A model generated the notes under the pieces. It was given only the letters and a program-made list of their open reading frames with translations, had not been told where the DNA came from and did no database searches. The position numbers were made by a program, and so were the translations under genes. Of a DNA stretch of 64,000 bases, positions 1 to 8,770 are shown one piece after another. How positions within the stretch are numbered: the first letter of the stretch is position 1; each line of letters begins with the position of its first letter. The DNA is from Bacteroidales bacterium (GTDB lineage Bacteria > Bacteroidota > Bacteroidia > Bacteroidales > ML635J-15): contig JAFZWY010000009.1 of assembly GCA_017617125.1 (NCBI GenBank), positions 62,001 through 126,000 of the forward strand, read 5' to 3'.

Positions 1-407
1 GCATGCTCATACTTGTCGATTCGATGGAAATGATGAGAAAATATACCGCATCAATTCCCGAAATCGCCGAGGAACTCATCGAAGCTGCCGACCGTCCGCT
101 TACAATAATCTACCCTAAAGCACATAATTTGCCACAAAACCTTGTCGCCGAAGACGGTTCCATAGGTATAAGAATTGTAAACGACGATTTCTGCCGCGAA
201 GTAATTGGCGTTTTCGGCAGACCAATAGTTTCGACTTCCGCCAACCTCTCGGGATGCAATCCTCCGCTCGGTTTCTGCGACATTGCCAACGAAATAAAGA
301 CGGCTGTCGATTACGTCGTTCCGCTTCGTCAGGACGAACTTAGCAAGAACAGGAATTCCGACATTGTAAAGGTTGACGAATCGGGTGACATCCAGGTAAT
401 CAGATAA
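1..407 (+). CDS. Sua5/YrdC-type L-threonylcarbamoyladenylate synthase, 5'-truncated by the window edge
   Basis: Family role: makes threonylcarbamoyl-AMP from threonine, bicarbonate and ATP, the first step of t6A37 formation in ANN-decoding tRNAs (cytosolic). Only the C-terminal part (about 135 codons) is visible. The frame is open to base 1, so the N-terminal 50-60 residues are probably outside the window. Visible family features are the strand DRPLTIIYP and the STSANLSG motif at residues 77-84 counted from the Met at base 3. The stop codon TAA (405-407) directly abuts the ATG of prmC at 408, so the two genes are almost certainly co-transcribed and translationally coupled. Both act on the translation machinery. 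Family assignment is secure; the exact start cannot be given. Confidence 0.88.
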   Translation, partial: MLILVDSMEMMRKYTASIPEIAEELIEAADRPLTIIYPKAHNLPQNLVAEDGSIGIRIVNDDFCREVIGVFGRPIVSTSANLSGCNPPLGFCDIANEIKTAVDYVVPLRQDELSKNRNSDIVKVDESGDIQVIR

Positions 408-1442
408 ATGACTGTCTCTCAATTTATCCGCGACCTTTCGACGCAACTCGAACGTCTCTACGACAGCAACGAGGCTCGCTCGATTGCTACCATATTCGTC
501 TGCGACGAACTGAAACTTTCGCATACACAACTGCTTATGCGCAAGGACGAGGAACTTGCCGCAGCAGACCTCAACCGACTTAACAGCAAAACGAACCGAC
601 TGGCAAACGGAGAACCCGTGCAATATGTCACTGGCATAGCATCTTTCTGCGGTATGGATTTCAAGGTTGACAGCAACGTGCTGATACCAAGGCAGGAAAC
701 GGAGATGCTGGTGGAAACGATATGCGACAGCTCGCTGAGCGTAGTCGAAGTGGCTGGTAATATCCTCGACATTGGCACTGGCAGCGGATGTATTCCAGTT
801 GCAATAAAGAAAACTCATCCCGAAGCAAATGTCTTTGCAGTTGACATTTCCGAAAAGGCATTGGAAATCGCCAGGCAAAATGCTAATGACAACCATGCGG
901 AAGTCAAATTTGCACAATACGACATCCTTTCCGACGGCAAATTTCCATTCGACGAGAAATTTGACATTGTGGTAAGCAATCCGCCATACGTCACAAATAG
1001 CGAGAAATCGCTTATGCACAAGAATGTAACGGATTTTGAACCATCGTTGGCATTATATGTCGACGACAGCGATCCACTACTATTCTACCGCAGCATACTG
1101 ATGTTCATCGAAAGGCATCAACCAGAACACAAGCCTTTGGTTTTCTTTGAGATAAATGAACATCTAGGCAACGAAATGCTTGAACTTTGCCAGTCGTTTG
1201 GCTACGATGCCGAAATCATCAAGGACCTAAATGGAAAAGATAGAATTATACGCTCACTGAGCCTGTCGCTCAAAGAGACGCCCCCTGAGCGTAGTCGAAG
1301 GGGAAGTCGAAGTAACGATGAGCGGCAAACAATCGTAGCAGATACAGAATCTTTAAGTCATCATGAAATTATTTCAGCATTTGGTCATCCTGAACTTGTT
1401 TCAGGATCTATAGCAACAGATGCTGAAATAAATTCAGCATGA
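408..1442 (+). CDS. prmC: PrmC/HemK release-factor glutamine N5-methyltransferase with repeat-derived C-terminal extension
   Basis: Methylates the glutamine of the GGQ motif in peptide-chain release factors RF1/RF2, using S-adenosylmethionine. An N-terminal helical domain (about 1-85) is followed by IPRQETE (93-99), the SAM-binding motif DIGTGSG (121-127) and the catalytic NPPY (191-194). The normal family C-terminus is reached at KDLNGKDRII (272-281). The protein then runs about 60 residues further than usual (344 aa against about 280). This tail is encoded by intergenic-type palindromic repeats (1259-1442) that lack an early in-frame stop. Residues 108-115 (SSLSVVEV), just before the SAM motif, are encoded by a stretch that also matches one of these repeats. 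The start abuts the Sua5 stop codon. Catalytic motifs are intact, so the enzyme is probably functional. Confidence 0.95.
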   Translation: MTVSQFIRDLSTQLERLYDSNEARSIATIFVCDELKLSHTQLLMRKDEELAAADLNRLNSKTNRLANGEPVQYVTGIASFCGMDFKVDSNVLIPRQETEMLVETICDSSLSVVEVAGNILDIGTGSGCIPVAIKKTHPEANVFAVDISEKALEIARQNANDNHAEVKFAQYDILSDGKFPFDEKFDIVVSNPPYVTNSEKSLMHKNVTDFEPSLALYVDDSDPLLFYRSILMFIERHQPEHKPLVFFEINEHLGNEMLELCQSFGYDAEIIKDLNGKDRIIRSLSLSLKETPPERSRRGSRSNDERQTIVADTESLSHHEIISAFGHPELVSGSIATDAEINSA

Positions 1443-1443
1443 C
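1259..1443. repeat. Cluster of intergenic-type palindromic repeats inside the 3' end of prmC
   Basis: Contains a copy of the CCCTGAGCGTAGTCGAAG family (about 1284-1302), followed by two hairpins of the ATCCTGAACTTGTTTCAGG / GCTGAAATAAATTCAGC type (about 1386-1442). The same families occur between genes at 5426, 7594-7680, 8621-8760, 10190-10270 and 31859-31905. Here they are translated as the tail of PrmC. Confidence 0.8.
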
Positions 1444-1475
1444 TGCATTATTATAATTGTTAATTATCAATTGTT

Positions 1476-2672
1476 ATGAAACAAGGAAAAGACAACAAAC
1501 CGCACATAGGAATCTACGGCAGACGCAATGCCGGAAAATCATCGCTGATAAACTGCCTGTCAGGACAGAACATCTCCATAGTCTCCGACCTTAAAGGCAC
1601 AACGACCGACCCGGTGAAGCGTTCGTACGAAATACTTGGCTACGCTCCCGTCATATTCATCGACACTGCAGGAATCGACGACGAAGGCGAAACCGGTCAG
1701 CTAAGAATACAACGTTCGCTCGAAACGCTCAACATTATCGATATTGCCATCATTGTGATTTCCGACAACGAATTCGGTGACTACGAGCGCAAAATCATCG
1801 AGCGGCTGAAGGAACTCAAGACCGTTTTCTTCATCATTCACAACAAGTCGGACATTGCCCCGCTCGACAGCAAACTGAAGCAAAGTCTCGAGGCAGAATA
1901 CAAGGTTCCCGTAATTGACTTCACGACCACCAACCGCGACATGGTGCCGCTGGTATTCGACACCATAAAGCAGATTGCCCCCGAAAGCACATGGACATTC
2001 GGTTCGTTGCTTGGCGACATTGTCGGCGAGAACGACATGGTTCTGCTAATCACGCCAATCGACAGCGAAGCGCCGCAAGGACGAATGATTCTGCCTCAGG
2101 TGCAGGTTCTCCGCGATTGCCTCGACAACCATTGCATAGTAATCACCGTACAGGATACCGAGGTAGAAGAATTCTTCCGCCGTGGAATAAAACCACGTCT
2201 TGCAGTAACCGACTCGCAGGTGTTCCATAAGGTCAAAAATCTGATTCCCAGCGATGTGCCGCTGACAAGTTTCTCCATTGTGCTTGCCCGTAGCAAAGGC
2301 GATTTTGCCAACTACCTGAAAGGTACGCCACACATTGCCGACCTTCGCGACGGCGACAGGATACTGATGCTTGAAAGTTGCAGTCACCATGTATCGTGCG
2401 AGGATATCGGTCGTGTAAAAATTCCGAACGCGCTGCGAAAATTCACAGGCAAAAACCTGGAATTCACCTTTGTCGCCGGGCTCGACCAGATTCCCGACAA
2501 GATTACCGACTACGCCATGCTTATCCAGTGCGGCGGCTGCATGGTCACACGCAAACAACTGCTAAACAGGCTGAAACCAGCAGTAGACGCCGGCATTCCG
2601 ATTTCAAACTACGGAATGACACTCGCATATCTGACTGGAATTTTCGACAAAGCAGTAGAAATATTTAAATAG
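1476..2672 (+). CDS. hydF: HydF, [FeFe]-hydrogenase H-cluster maturation GTPase
   Basis: HydF is the scaffold that carries the 2Fe precursor made by HydE and HydG and transfers it to [FeFe]-hydrogenase. The N-terminal G domain shows the P-loop GRRNAGKS (15-22), a TT switch motif and DTAG. The C-terminal part carries the FeS-ligand pattern C302-x-H-H plus CGGC (C352, C355), matching the family CxH...CxxC signature. Length (398 aa) is normal. The ATG at 1476 lies 33 bp after prmC, so it may be read from the Sua5-prmC transcript. No hydE, hydG or hydrogenase gene is in the window. Presence of this gene implies fermentative H2 metabolism (inference). Confidence 0.95.
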   Translation: MKQGKDNKPHIGIYGRRNAGKSSLINCLSGQNISIVSDLKGTTTDPVKRSYEILGYAPVIFIDTAGIDDEGETGQLRIQRSLETLNIIDIAIIVISDNEFGDYERKIIERLKELKTVFFIIHNKSDIAPLDSKLKQSLEAEYKVPVIDFTTTNRDMVPLVFDTIKQIAPESTWTFGSLLGDIVGENDMVLLITPIDSEAPQGRMILPQVQVLRDCLDNHCIVITVQDTEVEEFFRRGIKPRLAVTDSQVFHKVKNLIPSDVPLTSFSIVLARSKGDFANYLKGTPHIADLRDGDRILMLESCSHHVSCEDIGRVKIPNALRKFTGKNLEFTFVAGLDQIPDKITDYAMLIQCGGCMVTRKQLLNRLKPAVDAGIPISNYGMTLAYLTGIFDKAVEIFK

Positions 2673-2770
2673 TTGAAAGTTGAAAGTTGAAACTCAGTAG
2701 AGTCGTTGCGGGCAACGACTACTAATATTCAAATTTTCAAATCGTAAATCGTACTTCGTAAATCGTAAAT
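2671..2770. repeat. Composite intergenic repeat, copy 1 (hydF-mutS)
   Basis: A run of GTTGAAA units begins inside the hydF stop codon. A near-palindrome follows (2696-2723), with left arm AGTAGAGTCGTTGC and right arm GCAACGACTACT, then AT-rich CGTAAAT units to 2770. Further copies lie at 13835-13926, 34180-34335 and 40703-40858. None encodes a protein. Confidence 0.75.
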
Positions 2771-2777
2771 AATATTG

Positions 2778-2786
2778 TAAATTTGC
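2778..2786 (+). promoter_or_regulatory. -7 box of the mutS promoter
   Basis: TAAATTTGC matches the Bacteroidota TAnnTTTG element and lies about 20 bp before the mutS ATG. No convincing -33 TTTG was found. Confidence 0.5.
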
Positions 2787-2805
2787 AAGCAAAACATTTG
2801 GCTAC

Positions 2806-5409
2806 ATGGCAAAGAATGACACCGAAACCCCTCTGATGAAACAATACTACGAGGTTAAGCGCAAGCATCCCGATGCAATTCTGCTTTTCCGCGTGGGCGA
2901 CTTCTACGAAACCTTTGGCGATGACGCTGTTACGGCAAGCAAGATTCTTGGAATAACACTTACTCAACGTGCTGGTGCGCCATTGGCCGGTGTCCCCTAC
3001 CATGCCATCGACACCTATCTGCCGCGACTAGTCCGTGCTGGTATGCGCGTCGCAATATGCGAACAACTCGAAGACCCCAAGACCACCAAGACAATAGTCA
3101 AGCGCGGCATAACAGAACTCGTCACGCCAGGCATCACAATGGACGACAACGTCCTCGAACAGAAGGAAAACAATTTCCTTGCCAGCATATACAGCGAAAA
3201 CAAAATGTTCGGAATCTCCTTCCTCGACATATCTACAGGCGAATTCCTCGTCTCGCAAGGCAACAAGGACTACGTCGACAAGCTGATACATAATTTCAAG
3301 CCTAAGGAAACAATCTTCGAGAAGGAACAGAAAACGCTCATAACAAGCACTTTTCACGAGCTTCCGTCGACTTACGATTTGCCCGACTGGATGTTCACCG
3401 AGGATAACGCCTTCGAGAAACTTACCAAGCAGTTCAACACCAAATCACTCAAGGGTTTTGGCGTAGAGAATCTCAAAGTCGGCGTTGTGGCCGCCGGTGC
3501 CGTAATCGACTACCTCGACTACACCAAGCACGACTGCTGCGAACATATCAAGAACCTCGCCCGTATCGACGAGGAGAAATATGTATGGCTCGACAAATTC
3601 ACAATCCGCAACCTCGAACTTTTCGATTCGGGATACGAGAACGGACGAAGCCTCATAAATGTAATCGACAGCACACAGACTGGTATGGGTGGACGTCTGC
3701 TAAAACGTTGGCTGTCATTGCCATTAAAAGACGTAAAAGCAATCAACGACAGACTTAACGTTGTTGAGCACTTCATAAAAAACAACGATATAAACGACAG
3801 CATATCCACTCAGCTTTCAATGGTTGGCGACATAGAACGTTTGGCTTCGAAGGTGGCTGTAATGCGTGTAAATCCGCGCGAAATGCTCCAACTCAAATAT
3901 TCGCTCGACGCCATTGAACCCATTATTGAATTATGCTCAAAATCGGAACTTCCGGAACTGCAGGTTATTGGCGAAAAAATGTACGACTGTCGCGAACTGC
4001 GTGAAAAAATCGGCAAATACGTCAATCCCGACTGCCCCAACCTGCTGTCGAAAGGAAACGTTATAAACAACGGCGTTGACGCCGAACTCGACGAACTGCG
4101 CGGCATATCGTCAAACGGCAAGTCATACCTCGAGGATATCGAACGTCGCGAAAGCGAACGCACTGGAATTTCGTCGCTCAAGGTCAACTACAACAACGTT
4201 TTCGGCTACTATTTCGAGGTGCGCAATTCGCACAAGGACAAAGTTCCGCCCGAGTGGACACGCAAGCAAACGCTTGTAAATGCAGAACGCTACATAAACG
4301 AAGAACTGAAGGAATACGAGGAGAAAATCCTTGGCGCCGAAGAAAAAATATCGGCTATAGAATCGCGCCTGTTCAACGAACTTATTGCATACGCCATTTC
4401 ACAAATTGGCAAGGTACAGATAAATGCGGGCATTATCGCACGAATCGACTGCCTGATGTCGTTTGCCAAAGATGCTGTGCGCAACAACTACTGCCGTCCC
4501 GAAGTCAACGAAAGCAACGTAATTGACATAAAGGAAGGTCGTCACCCTGTAATTGAGAAACAACTGAAATTCGGCGAGCCGTATATTTCCAACAACGTAT
4601 TTCTCGACGACAAGACACAGCAGATAATGATGATCACCGGTCCTAACATGTCGGGTAAGTCGGCATTGTTGCGACAGACAGCACTGATATGCATTATGGC
4701 GCAAATAGGTTGCTATGTGCCTGCACAGAAAGCGTCGCTCGGAATAGTTGACAAGATTTTCACCCGCGTAGGTGCATCCGACAATATTTCAATGGGCGAA
4801 TCCACCTTCATGGTCGAGATGACCGAAGCCGCAAGCATAATGAACAACCTCTCCGACCACAGTCTTATACTCCTCGACGAACTCGGACGCGGAACCAGCA
4901 CCTACGACGGTATTTCAATAGCTTGGGCCATAGCAGAATATATTCACGAGCATTCGAAGGCTAAAACATTGTTTGCCACCCACTACCACGAACTAAACGA
5001 GATGGAAAAGGATTTTGCCAGAATACGCAACTACAACGTTTCGGTGCAGGAATCGGGCAACAAGGTGATATTCCTCCGCAAACTTCAGCCGGGAGGCAGC
5101 GAGCACAGTTTTGGTATCCATGTGGCTAAGATGGCGGGAATGCCAAAGTCGATTGTCTATCGTGCCAACAAGATACTCGAGCAATTGGAATCTGCTGGAA
5201 ACGAAGTTAATGGCAATGCAAAAGTCGGAAAGCATGTCGATACCATAGCACAAAACCGCGACGGTTACCAGCTAAGTTTCTTCCAGTTGGACGACCCAGT
5301 GCTTTCGCAGATTAAAAAGGAACTCATGAACCTCGACATCGACCGTCTGAGTCCGCTCGAAGCCCTCAACAAACTTAATGACATTAAGAAACTGGCAGGT
5401 GCAAAATAA
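2806..5409 (+). CDS. mutS: DNA mismatch repair ATPase MutS
   Basis: Recognises base mismatches and small loops in newly replicated DNA and recruits MutL. The N-terminal mismatch-binding domain has the Phe-x-Glu motif inside RVGDFYETF (about 29-37). Connector, lever and clamp regions follow. The C-terminal ABC-type ATPase has Walker A GPNMSGKS (612-619), Walker [13 protein letters not shown] and the ATHYHEL switch. At 867 aa it is full length for MutS1. The ATG at 2806 is preceded by a Bacteroidota -7 box. The gene is closed by a bidirectional hairpin shared with convergent metG. Confidence 0.98.
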   Translation: MAKNDTETPLMKQYYEVKRKHPDAILLFRVGDFYETFGDDAVTASKILGITLTQRAGAPLAGVPYHAIDTYLPRLVRAGMRVAICEQLEDPKTTKTIVKRGITELVTPGITMDDNVLEQKENNFLASIYSENKMFGISFLDISTGEFLVSQGNKDYVDKLIHNFKPKETIFEKEQKTLITSTFHELPSTYDLPDWMFTEDNAFEKLTKQFNTKSLKGFGVENLKVGVVAAGAVIDYLDYTKHDCCEHIKNLARIDEEKYVWLDKFTIRNLELFDSGYENGRSLINVIDSTQTGMGGRLLKRWLSLPLKDVKAINDRLNVVEHFIKNNDINDSISTQLSMVGDIERLASKVAVMRVNPREMLQLKYSLDAIEPIIELCSKSELPELQVIGEKMYDCRELREKIGKYVNPDCPNLLSKGNVINNGVDAELDELRGISSNGKSYLEDIERRESERTGISSLKVNYNNVFGYYFEVRNSHKDKVPPEWTRKQTLVNAERYINEELKEYEEKILGAEEKISAIESRLFNELIAYAISQIGKVQINAGIIARIDCLMSFAKDAVRNNYCRPEVNESNVIDIKEGRHPVIEKQLKFGEPYISNNVFLDDKTQQIMMITGPNMSGKSALLRQTALICIMAQIGCYVPAQKASLGIVDKIFTRVGASDNISMGESTFMVEMTEAASIMNNLSDHSLILLDELGRGTSTYDGISIAWAIAEYIHEHSKAKTLFATHYHELNEMEKDFARIRNYNVSVQESGNKVIFLRKLQPGGSEHSFGIHVAKMAGMPKSIVYRANKILEQLESAGNEVNGNAKVGKHVDTIAQNRDGYQLSFFQLDDPVLSQIKKELMNLDIDRLSPLEALNKLNDIKKLAGAK

Positions 5410-5465
5410 AAAAAAGGGAACCCGTCATGCTGAACTTGTTTCAGTATCTGGGTTCCCGTTTTTTA
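5410..5465. terminator. Bidirectional terminator between mutS and metG
   Basis: Arms AAAGGGAACCC and GGGTTCCCGTTTTTT enclose a GTCATGCTGAACTTGTTTCAG-like repeat. An A-run precedes and a T-run follows, so it can serve both converging genes. Confidence 0.8.
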
Positions 5466-5478
5466 TCAGTATAAATCC

Positions 5479-7518
5479 CTATCCTACTTTTACGCCGCTC
5501 TTTACCAAATCCTTTGGCTGAAGAAGGACTAAGCGTCCGTCGGCATCCTCGGCAGAGAGAATCATACCTTCAGAAACTACGCCTTTCAGCTTGCGTGGCT
5601 CGAAGTTGGCAATGAAGCAAACCTGAGTACCAACAAGCTTTTCGGGCTCGGTGTAGTATTTTGCAATACCGCTGACGATTGTACGTCCGCCCATGCCGTC
5701 GTCAATCTTGAACTGCAGCAACTTGTCGGCCTTCGGAACCTTGAAGCACTCCAGAACGGTACCAACCCTGATGTCAACCTTCATGAAGTCGTCAAAAGCA
5801 ACGTTTTCCTTCACTGGCTGCGGCTTGTAGTTGTTCTTTTCGTTTTCGACCTTGATGTCGGCAAGACGCTGAAGCTGAGCATCAATAGCAGCATCTTCGA
5901 TGCGTTCGAAAAGAAGTTCTGCCTCGCCAATCTTGTGACCTACAGGAATCAAATCGACCTTTGTCGTACTTTCCCAGTCGGGACGCTCGATATTGAGCAT
6001 CTTGAACAACTTGGCGCTTGTGAACGGCAGGAACGGTTCTGCAAGAGTTGCCGACAAAGCGCACAACTGAAGCGAATAGTACAATATGGTACGGGTACGA
6101 GCTTCGTCGGTCTTGACAAGCTTCCAAGGCTCGGTGTCGGCCAAGTACTTGTTGCCCAGACGACTGACAGCCATAGCGTCCTTCAAAGCCTCGCGGAACT
6201 TATAGTTCTCGATGTTATTCTCAAGACTTTCCTTTATGCGAGCGATTTCGGCACGTATTTCCTTTTCGTAGTCGGTATCTTCGGCCGGCTGAGGAACATT
6301 TCCACCATAATACTTGTGAGTAAGTACAACTGCCCTATTTATGAAATTACCCATAATGGCAACGAGTTCGCTGTTGTTCTTTGTCTGGAAATCCTTCCAC
6401 GAGAAGTCGTTGTCCTTGGTTTCGGGAGCATTGGCAGTAAGAACATATCTCAGCACATCCTGCTTGCCTTCGAAGTCGCGCAGATACTCGTGAAGCCATA
6501 CAGCCCAGTTGCGCGAGGTGCTTATCTTGTCGCCTTCGAGGTTAAGGAATTCGTTTGCTGGAACATTGTCGGGCAAAATGTACGAACCTTCGTGACGAAG
6601 CATCGACGGGAAAATAATGCAGTGGAAAACTATGTTGTCCTTGCCGATGAAATGCACCAGTTTGGTATCCTTGTCCTTCCACCATTTTTCCCAGTCGTTT
6701 GGATAAAGCATCTTGGTATTCGATATATAACCTATAGGTGCATCGAACCACACATACAGCACTTTACCTTCACCTTCCTTAATCGGAACTTTAACACCCC
6801 AATTCAGGTCGCGTGTAACGGCACGCGGGAACAAACCCGAATCGAGCCACGACTTGCACTGTCCGTATACGTTCGATTTCCATTCCTTATGTTCCTCGAG
6901 AATCCAGTGGCGAAGTTCTTCCTCGTACTTGTCGAGAGGAAGATACCAGTGCTTGGTTTCCTTCATCACGGGAGCGTTACCGCTAATCATCGAACGAGGA
7001 TTTACGAGTTCGGTTGGACTAAGCGACGAACCGCACTTTTCGCATTGGTCGCCGTATGCATCCTCGGCACCGCACTTTGGACAAGTACCCATTATGTAGC
7101 GGTCTGCCAGAAACTGATGTTCCTGCTCGTCGTAGAACTGCATGCTGGTCTTTTCAACGAATTCGCCCTTGTTATAAAGCGAAAGGAAAAACTCGGAAGC
7201 GGTCTTGTGGTGGATTTCGGCGCTTGTACGTCCGTAAATATCGAACGAAATGCCAAATTCAGCGAACGATTCCTTAATTATCTTATGGTAACGGTCAACA
7301 ATGTCCTGAGGCGTTACACCTTCCTTGCGAGCCTTCAGAGTGATAGGCACACCGTGTTCGTCGGAACCACCGATAAAGAGTACTTCGCGGTGTTTCAGAC
7401 GGTTGTAACGTGCATAGATGTCAGCTGGAACATATACGCCAGCCAGATGACCGATATGTACAGGGCCGTTTGCGTATGGCAAGGCCGAGGTAATGGTTAT
7501 TCTTTTATAGTCTTTCAT
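5479..7518 (-). CDS. metG: Methionyl-tRNA synthetase MetG
   Basis: Charges initiator and elongator tRNA-Met. The Rossmann domain has HIGH (21-24 within PVHIGHLAG). The zinc knuckle has two CPKC/CEKC-type pairs, followed by the KMSKS-equivalent KISTS (around 330). A C-terminal EMAP/Trbp111-like tRNA-binding domain, from about 570 ([11 protein letters not shown]) to the end, supports dimerisation in long MetRS forms. Length 679 aa is typical for Bacteroidota. The ATG at 7518 is 17 bp from a good -7 box. A long open frame on the opposite strand is a codon-bias shadow. Confidence 0.98.
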   Translation of the reverse strand: MKDYKRITITSALPYANGPVHIGHLAGVYVPADIYARYNRLKHREVLFIGGSDEHGVPITLKARKEGVTPQDIVDRYHKIIKESFAEFGISFDIYGRTSAEIHHKTASEFFLSLYNKGEFVEKTSMQFYDEQEHQFLADRYIMGTCPKCGAEDAYGDQCEKCGSSLSPTELVNPRSMISGNAPVMKETKHWYLPLDKYEEELRHWILEEHKEWKSNVYGQCKSWLDSGLFPRAVTRDLNWGVKVPIKEGEGKVLYVWFDAPIGYISNTKMLYPNDWEKWWKDKDTKLVHFIGKDNIVFHCIIFPSMLRHEGSYILPDNVPANEFLNLEGDKISTSRNWAVWLHEYLRDFEGKQDVLRYVLTANAPETKDNDFSWKDFQTKNNSELVAIMGNFINRAVVLTHKYYGGNVPQPAEDTDYEKEIRAEIARIKESLENNIENYKFREALKDAMAVSRLGNKYLADTEPWKLVKTDEARTRTILYYSLQLCALSATLAEPFLPFTSAKLFKMLNIERPDWESTTKVDLIPVGHKIGEAELLFERIEDAAIDAQLQRLADIKVENEKNNYKPQPVKENVAFDDFMKVDIRVGTVLECFKVPKADKLLQFKIDDGMGGRTIVSGIAKYYTEPEKLVGTQVCFIANFEPRKLKGVVSEGMILSAEDADGRLVLLQPKDLVKSGVKVG

Positions 7519-7534
7519 TTTTCAGAAAATTTGT

Positions 7535-7543
7535 GCAAAAATA
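7535..7543 (-). promoter_or_regulatory. -7 box of the metG promoter
   Basis: On the minus strand this reads TATTTTTGC (TAnnTTTG consensus), 17 bp before the metG start. Confidence 0.6.
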
Positions 7544-7593
7544 ACACATATTTGCGAGTTGCGAATTGTGATTTTTAGATTTTTCTCTTTATA

Positions 7594-7680
7594 GTCATGC
7601 TGAATTTATTTCAGCATCCGTTGCTAAGATCCTGAAACAAGTTCAGGATGACCGAATGCTGAAACAAGTTCAGGATGACT
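7594..7680. repeat. Three tandem hairpin repeats of the TCAGGATGA/TCAGCATGA family
   Basis: Three units at 7594-7619, 7628-7652 and 7655-7680. Each is an imperfect palindrome such as ATCCTGAA-caag-TTCAGGAT. They lie between the M23 peptidase stop codon and the metG promoter and could act as a transcription end for the peptidase. The same units occur in the prmC tail and the mutS-metG terminator loop. Confidence 0.75.
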
Positions 7681-7691
7681 CGTCGTTTTCT

Positions 7692-8546
7692 TTACGGTCT
7701 CAATTTCAACCGCTTGCCGACACTGAGTATCGAGGTTTCCTTTATTCCGTTAAGGTCGCAAATCTGCTTGACGGTAACGTGATACTTGCGAGCAATGGCA
7801 GAGAGCGTATCTCCCGACTTAACTACATGATACTGAGAATTGTCCACAAATTTCATATAGTCGAAATTGCTCGCATACAACGGAATTCTTTCAGCAACCA
7901 GCACTCCTGTCTGCACATTGAAAATCAATTCAGGATCGAAAGCATTGTCTTTCAGACGAGTCTCGAAATGCAGATGGTTCGATGTCTTTCCGCCAACACC
8001 GACAGTTTCGCCAGCATTGACTTTATCATTGACCTTGCATTTTACATCGTCTAGATGTGCATAAACGGTTTCAAGTCCGTTGTAATGTCTGACAACCACG
8101 GCGTTGCCATATTTTGAACCGCTCCATCCTGCGAAACGTACAATGCCGTCAAAGGCAGCGACAACGGCATCGCCAGAATTAAGGGCAATGTCGATTCCAG
8201 TGTGCATCTTTCCGCTACGCATTCCGAAACCCGAAACTAGCTTTCCCTTTGCAGGAAAACTGGATGCGGCATCGCCAAAGTTGATGACGCTGGTCTCTTT
8301 GGTTCGTGCGTAGTCGGGATTCTGTGCATATACCGAGGTAGTAACCCAGTTTTCCGACTTAATGTCTGTGGTATCGATTGTTGCCGATTTTAGATCAGGT
8401 TGTATTTCAATGTATTGCCATGTCTTATCATCGAATATGACTACCGACAGGTTGCCACGCGATATGGTATCAACAGCGACTTTTGCCTGCGAGAACGATA
8501 GTGTGCAGACAGCGCATAATGCAATTGCAAGCGAAATTCTTTTCAT
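7692..8546 (-). CDS. Secreted M23-family peptidoglycan endopeptidase with C-terminal LysM
   Basis: Probable zinc metallopeptidase cutting peptidoglycan cross-links in the periplasm (LytM/NlpD-like). A signal peptide (MKRISLAIALCAVCTLSFSQ) precedes the M23 domain, whose ligands are visible: HTGID (H-x3-D) and HLHFE (H-x-H). All are intact, so it should be catalytic rather than a degenerate activator. A LysM repeat (HVVKSGDTLSAIARKYHVT) forms the last 45 residues and would bind glycan. The ATG at 8546 is chosen because the signal peptide begins there; an upstream GTG/TTG would add an unrelated 21 residues. The -7 box ends only 3-4 nt before this ATG, so the mRNA may be leaderless. Confidence 0.9.
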   Translation of the reverse strand: MKRISLAIALCAVCTLSFSQAKVAVDTISRGNLSVVIFDDKTWQYIEIQPDLKSATIDTTDIKSENWVTTSVYAQNPDYARTKETSVINFGDAASSFPAKGKLVSGFGMRSGKMHTGIDIALNSGDAVVAAFDGIVRFAGWSGSKYGNAVVVRHYNGLETVYAHLDDVKCKVNDKVNAGETVGVGGKTSNHLHFETRLKDNAFDPELIFNVQTGVLVAERIPLYASNFDYMKFVDNSQYHVVKSGDTLSAIARKYHVTVKQICDLNGIKETSILSVGKRLKLRP

Positions 8547-8549
8547 ACT

Positions 8550-8558
8550 GCAAAAGTA
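8550..8558 (-). promoter_or_regulatory. -7 box abutting the M23 peptidase start
   Basis: Minus-strand TACTTTTGC lies only 3 nt from the ATG at 8546. If functional, transcription would start at or inside the start codon. Confidence 0.5.
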
Positions 8559-8620
8559 GGGAATTCTGACGAGAGGGAAAGTTTTTTGTAAAAAAACGTC
8601 ATTCCGCAAGTCGCCCTGCC

Positions 8621-8760
8621 GCCCCCTGAGCGTAGCCGAAGGGTAAGGCGAAGAGAAGTCTATCCGCCCCCTGAGCTTCGCATACTGAGCTTGTCGAAGT
8701 ATCGAAACGAAGAAAACAAAAGTAATAGAAACGCCCCTACGACATGCTCAGGGAGTGGTA
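8621..8760. repeat. Palindromic repeat cluster (CCCTGAGCGTAGCCGAAGGG family)
   Basis: Three related units at 8621-8643, 8666-8702 and 8732-8758 combine CCCCTGAGC, CTTGTCGAAG and GCTCAGGG elements in both orientations. The cluster lies immediately 3' of the first SGNH gene's stop codon. A similar cluster follows the second SGNH gene. No gene is seen in 8560-8770. Confidence 0.75.
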
Positions 8761-8770
8761 AGGAGAACCT

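Noticed and set aside
51-1019. 322-codon open frame antisense to the Sua5 gene and prmC
   Set aside because: Both plus-strand genes are well supported; the antisense product is Phe/Cys/Val-rich and unlike any protein.
5935-7578. 547-codon open frame antisense to metG
   Set aside because: It lies wholly opposite a clear methionyl-tRNA synthetase. Similar long antisense frames occur opposite prmC/Sua5 and pepA and come from the codon bias of the real genes; no protein-like motif is seen.
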